From Parietaria judaica (Eukaryota > Streptophyta > Magnoliopsida > Rosales > Urticaceae), in the NCBI GenBank assembly GCA_954871525.1, contig OX940870.1:3937501-4001500 (forward strand): a DNA stretch of 64,000 nucleotides. Direction: 5' to 3'. Under the pieces are notes generated by a model, which worked only from the letters and a program-made list of their open reading frames with translations, was not told the DNA's origin and ran no database searches. Shown here one piece after another: positions 34,049-47,200 of this stretch. Made by a program: the position numbers and the translations under genes. Position 1 is the first letter of the stretch, and the number at the start of each line of letters is the position of its first letter.

Positions 34049-35757
34049 CCCTTTAATTTCTTGGGTCCCTCTCTCTCTCTTTTCTTTTTTAATAAAATAA
34101 AATAAATTCCATATTCATCTTCTTTCTATATCTATACATATTAATAACTTGTATATTCCCCCCCACAATTCCTATTTTAGATTACATGGATAGATAAAAG
34201 AGAAATCCATATATAAATTTTAAACACTTATGGATCTAGCTTATCGACCCGATTCCCCCGTTTTCATACGGCACCAGCGGCGGATCTAAAAAATAAATTA
34301 TGACGGAGAGGTAAATTACTTATAATTAAGAGTTGCCAAAAATAAATTGTTTGAAAAAAATATAAATACCCACTGCATGAGACTCAAGATATCCAGTAAA
34401 TTAATGTCAAACACGACGAAGTTACGAATCGAGCAAGGCAAAAAATCGGATTCAGTCGCTATATTTGCTACTTAATATTGATCAACATAGACAAATTTTG
34501 ATACATAAATCATTTTCGACTTTGAATGATCTATTTCACTGTGCCCCTATCAACTTTGATTCTTTGACGTTTTGCAGAACTCCAAAGCATTTAACATCAA
34601 TAAATTGTCAATATTTGAACGGAATTCAAACATGAATACCTATCACTAATTAATGTACTAATTATAAATGAGATTTGTTTTATTAAATCTATATATCTAA
34701 ATGGCCAAATATTCATTTTAATATCATGTGATCTAGAATTTCTTAATTATTTAAAATCAGAGAAGAAAATTTGACACATTCAAAGGTAATTTATGGCGCA
34801 AAAGAATACAATTGTTGTCACATGTACTTTAATATTGTGATTATATAAAAACAACCCTCCAAATATAATTATAGTTATGGAAAATAGGGTTTCCTTGTCC
34901 TTATGCTTTTGACCACATTAGCAATAAAATGGATCGGTATTTATGCCATTAGCTTTGTAGTCTATTAAGGGTCCCTCGCAATTTATATAGAGCTGGTGAG
35001 ACTTGGCTTGTACAAAATATTTCTAATTCAACCCAGAAAAATTTCCAGGAAAAGATCTATCCCGGGAAACAAACAGCTTTTATTTTCTCGGCTGGTTTCA
35101 GATTCATCATCATGTTTATCACGGGTGAAATATTTGTTCAGTAACTTAAAGAGGAAATATATTCAATGCATCGTTAGACCTTTGCTATAATTCATATATG
35201 CTTGGCCAAAATATTTTTCATTAATATTGTCAATAATTAATTAAATGCCCCCACGTATATATATAGCTAGATTTAATGGAAATATTAATTAATTGCAGTA
35301 TGATCTCAAGTATTTAAATTTGTACTCCAGCATATATATCTATATATATGTATCGTTTATTTACAGCAGCTATAACTATATCATCACTAGAGCTAATCAC
35401 ATAGTTTCACATATTAATTGGAAATCAAATCTCTTTTAATTTGTTTGTCCTGTTCTCTATTATTAATTGGATTTTAAATTTTCAATGCATTTATAACCGT
35501 TTAAAATTTATAATTCATGTATCCTAATTCAGAGAGACTATAAATTAATAAGTCGTACCGACTCGTAGGACCAGCGGTTTAATATTAATTCAGATTTCTA
35601 ATTTGGGATATTGAAAAAATTACTAAGCCAAAGTTACACTCCTAGAATTGGCAAGTAAACCAATAGTTAAAAAAAAAAAAAAAAGTTTTAAACCCGATTG
35701 CACTCTTGTAAAGCTAGTTACTCATGGGCAGATCTGCTAACATTCTCAAATAGTAGA
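34049..35757. other. Intergenic, no gene seen
   Basis: Very AT-rich. I recognised no gene, RNA or bounded transposon. Confidence 0.45.
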
Positions 35758-36069
35758 TTTGTTGGTATAGTTTTGTTTTTGAATTTTTTTTAACGGACAT
35801 ATGTTTAGTAAACTGTTTATACAACAGTTGTTGGTGGTAACAAAAATATATTTAGTGTTTGATCAAATAAAAATATTTAGGGTAAAAAGTTAAAATTGAC
35901 TGAAAATTCATTTTTTGTTTTTTAAAAAGAATAAAAATAGTAAATTTCACAATTCATGTAAAAAATCTAAAATCGATTTTTTTAAAGCATTTTTACTAAA
36001 CACCTTACAAGTAGCTTACTTTATTCCAAAGACAAAAACAGAGCTTGTTAATATGAACCAAACAGACCC
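35758..36069. repeat. Dispersed MITE-like repeat, copy 1
   Basis: It shares ordered blocks with 41411-41792: AACGGACAxxTGTTTxGTAAACTG near the start, then GTTxxTGGTAACAAAA, then GAACCAAACxxACCC at the end. The terminal GGGTxxGTTTGGTTC (inverse) is reminiscent of PIF/Tourist-type ends. No target duplication was confirmed. Confidence 0.45.
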
Positions 36070-37727
36070 AGTATTGTAGTTTTTAGATTTTTTTTTTCAA
36101 AATTATTTTAAATTTGTATGTTTTTATCTTTCTATTCTTCTTTTTATATTTTAATTCCACAATATATGTATTTAGTCACTTCTAACTAATTTGTTTCCGA
36201 AATCGTATTTTGAATTCAATAAAAATAATAATAATCCGGATCTAAATTCCAAGATTGAAGGAGAAGAACATAATTTGGATGTGAATTACGTCTCCAAAGG
36301 GTGATGTAGTCTCGACGTTCAAATTTATCTTAATCTTTTACTTGTTTTTACTCTAAATTATCCGTGTTTAGCCCCTCCCACGGTAAGCAACTGTCCCAAA
36401 ATATGTATCTTAAGTCCGTCCGAATCAACAATTACTGTAGCGTAGGGTTGCTTGTGAGTTTTGATAATGTACGTACAGTGATATACAGTCGTGGTTGGGG
36501 GCTATAAAAGCACATAAAAATACAAAATAAATATACATGCGTATACGCACGCACACACACATATATACATATAATGTATGTATATATGTATATATAGGTG
36601 TGATTAATTGGGATACGTGGTTAATGGAAAGGGGGTGTTGAGAGCTTTAAAAGGCGTTAGTTCTTTGAGAGAACCAATTGTGGGAAGTTGGAGTTATTGT
36701 GTGTATTAAAGTTTCCGTAGGCATTGAAGACCCTTCCTTCAACTGTACTCATTTAATGACCACCTCTTCCTTTTCACACACCGCCTCTCATATTAATAAT
36801 ATTAACATTTTCAATGATAAATTAATTCATTGCAATATCATTTATTTAATGACCCCCTATTCTCTCAAGACAATAAATAGGGTGATAATAATAGAAACTA
36901 CTATATCTTGGTTCCAAATGGTTTATTTTTGCGTCGGATATAAATAATAGAGTAAAAAATAAAGAATATAAACTTTCACAAATTGATCTCTAATACCTTT
37001 TAAAATATCTTATCGCGAAAAAACTATTGTCACACTAAAATCACAATTAAAAATGGTTACATGTTGGTTCTAATGGTCTCGATGCCACAGGGGTTTATCT
37101 TTGTGTTGGGTGTATCATCGGTCTTTTGCCGTTATATAAAACAAATGTTCGTAATTTTTAAAGTAGTTATGGAAATTTATCTAATTTTAATATAAACAAC
37201 TTACATTTTCTATAAAGAGAAAAATAAACAAATTACATTTATTTTATAAAGAGAGTGCATGTACCTAGTATATGTGACAGACTTTTCACAATAAAAAACC
37301 GAAAGTTGCGGATTAATTTTATCTATATGCCTTTTGCAATTACCACTAATCTATAAGTCATACTAAGATTTGGCTTGTAGCTAGCCAAGTTGAGCCACAT
37401 TCACGGCAGAAATATTAAGAGACATCTCTCTCTATATATGTGTAGTTGGGTAGCTTCGGTTGCATCAAGATCAGGTGTGCTTTGGCATATAGTATTACTA
37501 CTTAGTATAGTGAGAGAGCTATACAACAGTACTTTCGATATATATATATATACATATAAATACATAGAGCCAAATAGGAGTTGGTTAGTATTTCACATCC
37601 AAAGCTTTTATGATCAGCTTAAATTTTCATGAGCCAACTTGGCAACCACGTCATGACTCATGCACTGTTAGAGTTAGGACGATGTCCTTCTTCAAATTTT
37701 TAATTTCAACAAATAATAAGAAATATT
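36070..37727. other. Intergenic, no gene seen
   Basis: AT-rich, with a mixed CA/TA/TG simple-sequence tract at about 36530-36600 and a (TA)n tract near 37540-37552. No gene recognised. Confidence 0.45.
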
Positions 37728-38240
37728 TGTGGCAAAAATACACACATTTATATATATAAAAAAATATGGCTTATATTCTTGATCTTCTTCGTAATCATAT
37801 ACAAAAGAATCTTGACAAATGTAATTAATTTTTTCCCCTAAACCTCCTATCGTAAAGTTGCCACGTTGCGACATATGATCATAGTTTTATACACATTTTT
37901 GTTCGTTTCTAACCGAGTTTTTTTTTTTTTAAACTACGTGGCGACATGACTGACCTATAGGACTTTTGTTTTGCATTGTAGAACACATTTTGGTTATTAC
38001 ACGAGAACTTCCGTATGTTGTCAACTCTTTGAAGTTCTTGTAGCTCATACGCGTTGAAAGGGAAAAACATGGACAATCATATGTCTCCACGTAGAACTTC
38101 ACATAGGGAATTTACAGAAAAAAGTTACTTACGTCAATTTTTTTTATACCATTATAAATTTGTGCCACAAAATAAAAATTGAGAATATAAGTCCTTTTTT
38201 TTATATATAACAAGTGGATATTTATCCGCAAATATTCTCT
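37728..38240. mobile_element. Foldback MITE with long inverted repeats
   Basis: The left arm (about 37728-37890) and right arm (about 38070-38240) are imperfect inverted copies. Examples are AAATATTTGTGGCAAAAAT against the inverse of GGATATTTATCCGCAAATAT, and ACGTTGCGACATATGATC against the inverse of ACAATCATATGTCTCCACGT. The middle (about 37935-38060) is unique to the element. A related copy lies at 25938-27110. The exact ends and target duplication are not resolved. Confidence 0.55.
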
Positions 38241-38447
38241 AAGTATAACAATTTATAATTAATTTTGCTCTCATCATCGCCACGTCTAGATTCTTTGATC
38301 TCTACAAGCAGTTAATATATCTGCCTATATAAACAACCAACACTCCTTCAACCCCTTGACACCCTAATATCATAACTCCTATTTATAAGACTGAACTTTC
38401 TGATAACCCAATTCAATAATTCAATTCAACTACTATATACGTTCCAT

Positions 38448-39341
38448 ATGGTTTCCCTCCAATCTCCCCACTCGCCAAGTCGCAGAGCCACGATGCCGGA
38501 GCCGGAAAACCCGCTGACACCGCAGAAGCGGAAGCACTTGGAAGCGCTTCAGACTTACGACTTCACCACCGCCGGCGAGCGGCACATGCTCGAGAAGCGG
38601 GCCAAGCCCGAAATCCAGAACTTCATGGCCGACATCGAGCTTCACCTCGAGACCCCTCTGCCTTCGGAATGGCAACGTTGCCTTGATATCCAGGTAACAA
38701 TTAACTCTCAAACGACGTTGCGTTTTACTCTAACATGCATCATGCACAACGTTTGTATTTACATGTATATGTATATGTATGTGTGGGGCATATATTTTTT
38801 ATATACAATTTTTCTATTGAGCCGTAACCCTAGTGACCTCGTCTCAATTTTATTAATTACAATAAGCTCATTTTATCTCGTATATGCGCAGTCGGGAAAG
38901 ATAGACTTTTACAACACGAAGACGCAGGCAAGAACGTCGACGGATCCGAGGACGGCCGCTGCAGCTAATCCCGATCGTCCGAATACGAGCCATCGCGATC
39001 ACGATCATGATCACGATCGCCACGAGCATGATTACAATCACATGAGCCTCGACCTTGAGCTAAACCTAACGACGAGCGAATCGCCTTCGGCCCACAGACA
39101 CTCCAACCACCATAATAAGTTCATTAATCTAGCGAAAGCGAAGACGGAGAAGAGCGGAGCTCCAGCGTGGCTGGCGCTGGAGACGGATCAGCGGCAGGAG
39201 ATGGTGGCAACGGTGTGCGCACGGTGCCACATGCTCGTGATGCTGTGCCGGTCGTCGCCGTCGTGTCCGAACTGCAAGTTCGTCCACGGCCAGCCCGAGA
39301 AGAGCCCGTCGACGACGTCGTTTGTGCAAGTCAAGCTCTAG
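38448..39341 (+). CDS. WW-domain protein, CURLY FLAG LEAF 1 (CFL1)-like
   Basis: Two exons (38448-38693 and 38892-39341) join at a GT-AG intron to give 231 aa. Residues about 70-99 form a WW-type domain (LPSEWQRCLDIQ then GKIDFYNTKT and DPR). The second signature tryptophan is replaced, as I recall it is in this family. A His/Asp-rich stretch follows, then LDLELNL, an EAR-like repressor motif. The C-terminus has WLALETDQRQEMVATVCARC, with CxxC pairs (CARC, CPNC), the conserved tail of CFL1 proteins. CFL1 of rice and Arabidopsis is reported to limit cuticle development by binding HD-ZIP IV factors such as HDG1. The start at 38448 is the first in-frame ATG; a second at 38493 is also possible. 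Confidence 0.88.
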   Translation: MVSLQSPHSPSRRATMPEPENPLTPQKRKHLEALQTYDFTTAGERHMLEKRAKPEIQNFMADIELHLETPLPSEWQRCLDIQVTINSQTTLRFTLTCIMHNVCIYMYMYMYVWGIYFLYTIFLLSRNPSDLVSILLITISSFYLVYAQSGKIDFYNTKTQARTSTDPRTAAAANPDRPNTSHRDHDHDHDRHEHDYNHMSLDLELNLTTSESPSAHRHSNHHNKFINLAKAKTEKSGAPAWLALETDQRQEMVATVCARCHMLVMLCRSSPSCPNCKFVHGQPEKSPSTTSFVQVKL

Positions 39342-40820
39342 AGTAAGAGACCTTTGTGGCCAATAAGGGGCTCGAAGAAGGGCTATATTAGGTTTGTTAC
39401 TTAAGTTCAGAAATATGACCCTCTTTTTTTTTTCTTTCTCATCCTATGATAATATATGATATTTTTTTTCTTTTTGAATATTATTATGATGATCTATCTC
39501 ATTACTGAAGCAACTAATATCTTGCTTGGTAGGGTTCTTGTAGCTAGTTTGGTCAATGCTAGAGACTAACATTATAAATATGTGTTTATTGCTATTACAT
39601 GATAATTTAGTATGTAAATATACAAGTGTTATATACATCAATGGCTATTAATATCTTGTTTTTCTTTCGTCAATGTATAATATAATTTTGTTACTTATTT
39701 TGAGAAGAAAAAAAACATAGGTAAGGAGGGATCATGAACTTGAATTATTATATTTAAATTTGAACTAGGTTGATAAATCCATTAAAGTAATAAATATAGT
39801 AGAAAGTAGAAACGGGTATAATTACATTAATTGAAAATCCAATCTTACATTGATCAGAGGTATATTTAATGCGACGTAACGTAAGCTGGGAAACCTTATG
39901 AGGTAAATAATTATAATAATAATATAAATAATAACATATGTAATTCCGAAAATGTAAATTATATCGAATCTGAATTGATCAGTGAGAGGGTTAAATATAT
40001 TTAAAATGTCAATTTTGAGAATAAAAGTATTGAGAAGAGCACTCCAACATAAAGACTACAAACAATAATGGAAACCCACCGATTGCTAGGCCATTAATTA
40101 GACCATGTACTATTAGACCATGTACGCTTCAAATTCAACCTCACTAAATACACTTCAACGTGTGACCTCATCGTTATAAATTTAATTTAATGCATGAATT
40201 AAGTATTTTTCAATATTATTTTAAGAAATTATATTGTATTTTAACGAATTGAAAAAATTTATTCGTAAAATAATTAAACATAGATTATTTTGTCAATGGT
40301 TAATATAGTTATGATGGTTAATATGATTATTTTTATAACAGTTAATATAATTAATCGGTTATTTTATAAATATTAATCAAATATTTACTATTTTGTCCAT
40401 TTTAAACTACAAAGTTAGCTATTTAGCTTAAACTCCCTATTATTTTTATGTGTGTGGTTTGGATAGTGCAATAATCACAAGCTAAATAGGCCAATTGCTC
40501 ACAGAAATTTGCAACGGTCAGTTTTTTCGGCAAAATTATCAAGAGCACACGTTCAAATACTCAACCACGTATGCTTATCTCAGCTCCTAATCTTAAAGGG
40601 TGATGGAAAATCTAATTAAACAGACCAAACAAAAAATAAACATACACACTTTCAAAGATTATACAAAGTTTTCTCTGTTTTACTTTTACTATTTTTGTTT
40701 CATTTCAAGTAAATGCGAAGAACTCTGGTCTCGTGATCTAGTTAATGTCACAAAATTATGGCTAGGAAAATGGGACCCTTTAGATCAAGCGGCAGTAAGT
40801 TAAAAAAATAAATGCAAAAT

Positions 40821-40858
<38 letters not shown>

Positions 40859-40999
40859 TTGAATACTTAGAAAGGATCTAAAATGTCAAGTGCTCAGGAG
40901 GGATGGTTACAGTTTAAGACCTAACAAATCCTCGTGTCATGTGAGCAATAAATAATTCTAACTGCACTAGATAACCATCATGTGTTGCATACACGACAG

Positions 41000-41055
<56 letters not shown>

Positions 41056-41410
41056 AGCGAAGAAAGGGAGTTTCGGAAGGTCGTCATCAAACGTTGGTTA
41101 GTAATAGTTAAAAGCATTATTGAAATTAGGTAACGAGAGACTTCCCAAAAATATAGCCATATATATCCCACAGAGCAACTTCCATGCTCGTCGTTTTTTC
41201 AGAGAATTTCAAGAATGCCCAGATCATATTGCTAGTCACAGTGAAGCTTAATTCTCCAAGTTACAAGATGATGAGTGACTGCATGCGATTAAGTTTGGTT
41301 CAGAACGCCATTGGAACCGGAGCATGATGAACACGTACTTGCCTAAATACTCGATTTATTGATTGTATTAGGGTTAGGGTGTTGGATGTTTTGCAATTTG
41401 CATATCGTAA
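39342..41410. other. Intergenic, with mirrored microsatellites
   Basis: No gene seen. A (CA)n-(TA)n tract at about 40820-40859 and a (TA)n-(TG)n tract at about 41002-41055 are inverted images of each other, about 140 bp apart. Confidence 0.5.
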
Positions 41411-41792
41411 TTGACACTGTTTGGTACAACTTTGTGTTTTTTAAAAAAGTTTGTTTTTATTTCAGTTTTTGAAAGAAGAAAAAAAAAACACTGTTTTTTT
41501 TTTTTAAAACGGACAAGTGTTTGGTAAACTGTTTATAATACAATTGTTATTGGTAACAAAAATTGATGTAGCGTTTAAAATAAATATATTTAAGATAAAA
41601 TAGACTAAAACCTCTATTTTAAAAAAAAAAAATCAAAAGCTCCTAGCTTAGCTTTTACGATCATGTACAAAAATCTAAAATTACTGCTATGTTTTTTGTA
41701 ACAATGATTATAAAACACTTAAAAATTAGTTTAGTAAAGTTTATTCTAAAAACAAAAAACAAAAACATTATTAAGCTGAACCAAACGCACCC
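41411..41792. repeat. Dispersed MITE-like repeat, copy 2
   Basis: This is the second copy of the repeat at 35758-36069, with the same order of blocks and an end reading GAACCAAACGCACCC. The left end contains CTGTTTGGTAC, a weak inverted counterpart. Non-coding. Confidence 0.45.
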
Positions 41793-41986
41793 ATATTTAT
41801 TATTAATCAAAGGGTTGATACGTAAGTACTCCTCAATGTTTGTTATTGTATATTTGCATAAATCAATTTTTAAATTAAACCCTTTAATTTGTATTACTAT
41901 TATTTTTTTCCTTTCAAAATTTCGCCACTTTATTGTTGAAGTTCCATAAGTACTAGAATAAAAAATAAAAATAAAAAGAATAAATG

Positions 41987-42106
41987 AACGAAATGCTCAT
42001 TTTGTGTCAAACTTTTTTTTAAATGTCCATTGTGTGTATTTTTTACTCTCACAAATGGACATTTCTTAAAAGATTTGACACAAAATTGGCCATTTCGTAT
42101 CATTTC
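41987..42106. mobile_element. Short hairpin MITE (about 120 bp)
   Basis: Arms 41987-42031 and 42053-42106 are inverted copies: ACGAAATGCTCATTTTGTGT against the inverse of ACACAAAATTGGCCATTTCG, then AAATGTCCATT against its inverse. The loop is about 20 bp. No clear target duplication is seen in the A-rich flanks. Confidence 0.55.
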
Positions 42107-42844
42107 CTAAATAAATAAAAAATGTTTGAAAGTTTTTATAAGGGACATGTCAAAATCTGCTAAATCAATTGAAGAAATAAAATGGAATTTTGAAAAGAAT
42201 AATAATGATGAAAATAATAAACATTGAGAACTTCGATAAAAGAATGCCTCTGCCATCAGAAAAATTAAAACATTAGCTATTAACCTTTTAATCAAACACC
42301 ATTTAAATGTAAAACACCTAAGTAAAAAAAAAAATTGCACACAAAAAGTTTTAAACTTTATATCTGCGAAAATAGGTATATGAGAGAGTGAAAAAGATAA
42401 CCGTATAGCAAGGTATTAAATTTCTCGAATATCCATCGGCATGCTCATCGAAAATCTTTTCTCGAGGATATGCGAAACGATATATCCATCGACATATCCA
42501 TCGACTTACTTATGAGATACACATCGACAAGCAATATATCCGTAAAATAAAAATTGCGAAACGACATCGGCAAACGATATTTAAAACATTGACGTATCGT
42601 AATAACTAATTACCAATAATATATAATGTAAATTCATAACCCAATGTGCATAATCAGGTCCGGAAATAAAAATTGTCGTTTCAACTAGCGAAATTAATTT
42701 TCGAATAAAAAAAGAGAAAATAAGAAAAAGAAAGAGAAAAGCCGCCAATTATATATATATATATATATAATTCAAACTTAGCGCGGGAATCAGTTTCTCG
42801 TGCTTCTTCTTCTTCGCTTCTCTCTGAAAGCTCAACCCAAATCA
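42107..42844. other. Upstream region of the 90-residue membrane protein gene
   Basis: AT-rich. 42421-42590 contains repeated ATCGACA/ATATCCATCG motifs similar to a block near 56490-56640. A (TA)n tract lies at about 42750-42768. No gene other than the one that follows. Confidence 0.45.
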
Positions 42845-43208
42845 ATGGAAGAAGGAAGCGAAGCTCACAGCAACAACGCGATGGCTTCGGCGAACCAGAG
42901 CGCCAAGGCCTCGCTTCTGCTCTCCGCTCTCTCGCCAAACGCTCGCATCGCAGACCACACCGTAACGCTTTTCTTCTTCTCCCTGTTACTACTAGATCGT
43001 CTTCGTCTTCGACTATTTCCATTTCACTCTCTGTAGTCTCTCTCTGAAACAGAGGACGGAGATCGAAGATCTGAGGGTGAAGCTCGCGAGAGAGCGTCTC
43101 AAGAGCAAGGGCGTCAAGATTTGCGGATTGCTCGAGCTTCTTCTCCAGCTGGCGGTGCTCTTCTGCGTCTTCGTTTTCTTCCTGTTTCTCGTTTTTGGAC
43201 TCCATTGA
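42845..43208 (+). CDS. Small tail-anchored-like membrane protein of unknown function (90 aa)
   Basis: Two exons (42845-42961 and 43053-43208) join at a GT-AG intron between codons. The N-terminal half (MEEGSEAHSNNAMASANQSA) is hydrophilic and ends in a Ser/Leu/Ala-rich segment. The second exon begins with a charged amphipathic stretch (RTEIEDLRVKLARERLKSKG) that could form a short coiled coil. It ends in a strongly hydrophobic run of about 25 residues (ELLLQLAVLFCVFVFFLF) with only a few residues after it. This topology suggests tail-anchored insertion with the N-terminus in the cytosol. Codon use and splice sites look genuine, and a leader rich in CTTCT precedes the ATG. I do not recognise the family. 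It is convergent with ZYP1, 1 kb away. Confidence 0.7.
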
Positions 43209-44240
43209 AGCTCTGTCCAGTTCCTTGCCTTTGCGTGATTTGGTTTACCGTGTTGATTTCTCATCCTTTGTTTTCTTCTTCTGTATTTTCGAATTACAAA
43301 TTTTAATTTTGGCTTCTACATTTAGCGCAATTTACTTACAGCTAACATAAATCTGTGTCGAAATACACTAAATTTGAGCCGATTGAAATGTCTTCTTGCT
43401 CTAATGGATCATTAATTGCAAAAAATCGTAACGCAGAACACCGGAAATAAAAAGAAATCGACATACGAACTTACGTACAAATTTAAATTGAGAAGAAAAT
43501 TGCAAGCAGATATGAAATCCATTTTCGATTAACCCAAAACACATTAAATGTAAAAAGTCCATAATCCGAAAGGTCCAGCTATGGAATATGTGTCCGTTTA
43601 CTCTCGATTATCGACGCATTCAATAAATTTATGTCGCAGTGCCACGGGCCAAGAAAACGAATTCAGTCACAAACTATTAACACCAACTGATCTTAAAAAA
43701 ATCAGTCATGCAAAACTTGGTGGATGCTAAAATAGCTATGAATATGTGATTCCTAGCATATTTCTCGGGTTTTCTCCTTTAGAAACGACATCAAAATATC
43801 GAGCACCAGCATATGTACTTCAAACGACATCACATTCGTTGGACGTGCTTGTTATTAATCGTTATAACACTGATGTAAGGTTGGTGTATTTAAAAATCAG
43901 CATCAAATGTATATAAACTGCGACAGAAAATCAAGAGCTTGATTGGTAATGAGATGGTAAAAGAGTAAGATTGAGAGAGTTCATAGACACTCGTGGACAG
44001 TTAGTGATTTCTAATCTTATGTACATATTAGACAACAAAACACGGGCTCCGATTCCGATGAAAGTCAGTCAGAAGAACTGTCTCTAGCTCGCCTGAAACA
44101 AAAACAAGTGATGTAAAACACTTAGTTAGCACTAACAGAGACACATTTCTTAAATCTAAATTTAGATGAGAAAAACGTTACTAGAGATTCATAGTTCCAT
44201 ATATTAAATCGAACACGCGTGGAATTTTTAATAGATACCT
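43209..44240. other. Intergenic between convergent genes
   Basis: Holds the 3' ends of the small membrane protein gene and of ZYP1. No other gene or repeat recognised. Confidence 0.5.
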
Positions 44241-47200
44241 TTAGTCGAAGGCATACGGATCATCTGCGTACGGATCCAGAGACCCCTCCCGAAACAGATC
44301 TCCTATGTTTGAAGGGTTTGGGTGAGCCTTCTTAACCGCCTGCAAAGCCGATACACTTGTTACCTATCAGATTCAAGCGTAATAAGTTCTTTCCTCTTTT
44401 GGTTCCGTTTTACATTATCACTGTTTCATAACTGGGATTGCAGCAAACACAGCAAGGTCTAGTCTTAAAAAGATCATCCGAGTATCGAAGTAACCCGTAC
44501 AAAATAGTAGTTTACATATTAGATATACTCGGTCATAGTGTATAAATGAATGCGTAAAATAGTTGGTTTTATCCTTTCCCGTACCTTGGCAATACTCCCC
44601 GGGGTGTTTGATCTCGGTGTAGTCATCTTCTTATGTTTCCTCGGATCCTGTTCGTACATTAAAATGAAGAACCGTAATTTTTTTGTTCGCCTATCAAGCT
44701 CTCCTTTAAGTTTGAAAAATCTGTATGTATGTATATATATCATACCTCGAACATGACAGTACTCTTTGTTCTCTTTCGTTTCGTAACAGTTCTCCCCCCA
44801 TTAGAAGTTTCAACTTCATATTCATGATGAGTAACCTGAAGAGATGTGAGGGTGTATTCGATAAAGATCATTTCGTAAGAGATTTACTTACACTGATCTT
44901 CGTTAACAGAAGATTTACTTACCTTCTTATGATGCTTTGGAATACTCAACACACTTCCGGTACTACCGTTCTCAACTTTCTTCAACAACTTAGTAACTGG
45001 AGTTTGTGATGCTCTCACGAAAGGCGAATCCTAGAAAGAAAATAAAATCACGTACAACAATATTCATTGAAGGGGCAAATGTGTAAATGTTATACGCGAC
45101 TCCTTTCTTTACCTTCTCTTGACTGTCTGGTTTCATCAAAGTACGCTGACTTCTTTTTGGAACAGATGAATTTCTCATATGCATTGAATTATTCATGGAA
45201 TATTCCTGAAACAATAACATAAATAAATCATTGTTTATGCGTGAATCTACTCATATCATATACGTATTTTTCAGACATTTTGGACCAGATATGAACGTAT
45301 TTATGGAACGGAATAAATATTTGAATGAAAAACAAAATCGATAGGATGGTGATAAATAGATTCAATTATGCTCGGATAATATACGTACGGCAATGCTGTC
45401 AGTATTAATGTGAGTGTTAGAGAAACAATTATAATAGTATATAGAGTCATAGACAAATAACAATGAAATTCAAATTTGAAATTCAGTTTTTAACCTTTTT
45501 CGAAGTCACTTCTTGTTCTTCGTGTATTTTATCACCCATCACTTTCCACTGTAATTGCAATAAAGCGCGCTGCTGGTCCTCCTGTGAAGATAAACGGACT
45601 ACTGAATCAAACAATCACCCAGTTATATGACTTTCGAATTTCCTAAGAAGAAGTTTATACTTTGGTCTTCTGAAGATCAAGTTCTTCTAGAAATTTTCTA
45701 CACTCATCTTCATGCTCAAGCCTCAAAGCTCTCATTTTAGCCTCGTGCTCAGCCCGCAGAGACAAAATTTTCTACAAAAAAAATAAAAAAATAAAAAAAT
45801 TGCTGTTAATTAGAAATTGAAGCAAACTTTACGATACAAAATTCAAATTGAACATACCTCTTTCAGTTCATTTTCGGAGCGAAGTTGAGAGCGTTTCAGC
45901 TCTTCATCGTGGTTCATTTTCAGGTCCTGCTCTTTCTTCTCATGTGCCTGCTGAATGCGACTCACCTACAAATATGCAGGATCAAAATTAAATACTTACC
46001 TGACTTTACGTGTTAAAACAGAAAAAGAAAACAAAAGTTCTTACCATAGAAGCATGTTCCTCTTGAACATGCACCAAGTATCGTCTTGATTCTTCTTTGT
46101 TATCCGCAATCTTCTGGTCGCACTTTCTTTCGATTTCTTCCATTATCTCTTTTACCTGAAAGGTTCGAGAAGATGAAGAATATATTAACAATTGTGGCCA
46201 CTAAAACGGTTCAAGAAATACATCACCTTTTCCTTCTCTTTATTGACAATATCGAGCTTCTCTCCCTCGTACGTGTTCCTCATGTTGGTAATTGCCTGCA
46301 GTTTGTTTAAGTCAATCTTAAAGACTAAGTGTACAAATGTAAACTGCGGAAATTTCCGAATAAATTACAGACCTGATCATTTCTGAGAGATAAGTCTTTC
46401 AAATGCCGGGATAAATCCAGTTGTTTACTCTCTAGCATCGACTCGTATTGCTTTGTAGCTTCTGCAAGCCTACTCTCAGCAGCAGTCAACAGTTCCTGAT
46501 TCTGCAATGGTGTACAGAATCTTTCAAATATCCAGATTTCACGAGGAGCGAAATTATGACTCTGCTAAAATGTTTCCGGACCTCTGTAAATTTCTCTTCG
46601 AGCTTGGTTTCTCGTTCCTTAGATTGCGCAAGTAGGCCATCCTTCTCCTCTAAGATTTTGCGAAGCTCTACGACTTCTTTCTCCAATAACTCAAGCTGAT
46701 TGCCGCGTGTCTCACCCTCTCTCTGCATGGAGTCTATCTCTTCAACCCTCCTCTTCAGCTCTTCTTGATATTTATCCACATTACTCTCGTTCTCGGTTTC
46801 AAGGGCTGAAATTTTTAGCAGTAGATCTTGCTGCAATATATTCAGAAACAACCTTAGCACCGAAACATTGCATGCCAAAACTTCATGCATAAGTTGAAAA
46901 AAATTTGCAAACCATTTTATTGTCCGATAATCTTGAGCTTTCAGAGATAGCGACGAGTTGATCTTGTAATTTAGAAACCAAGTTTTCTACTTCAATCTTC
47001 TGAGAGACAAAAATCTCTGCCTCGGACTCTAGCTTCTGTATACTCTCTCTGGCTATTTGACCTTCCTCTGAAAGCCGTGCCATGACAGACTTGTGCGCTC
47101 CATCAAGTTCCGTTACCTTATTGTTTAACTCCTCATTAACCTCTTGCAACGCAAGTTTCTCAGATATCACGTTGATAAACTTGTTATGAAGTTGATCATA

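Noticed and set aside
42421..42590. ATCGATA/ATATCCATCG-rich block similar to 56490-56640
   Set aside because: Short repeated motifs in AT-rich DNA; no borders or inverted repeats strong enough to call an element.
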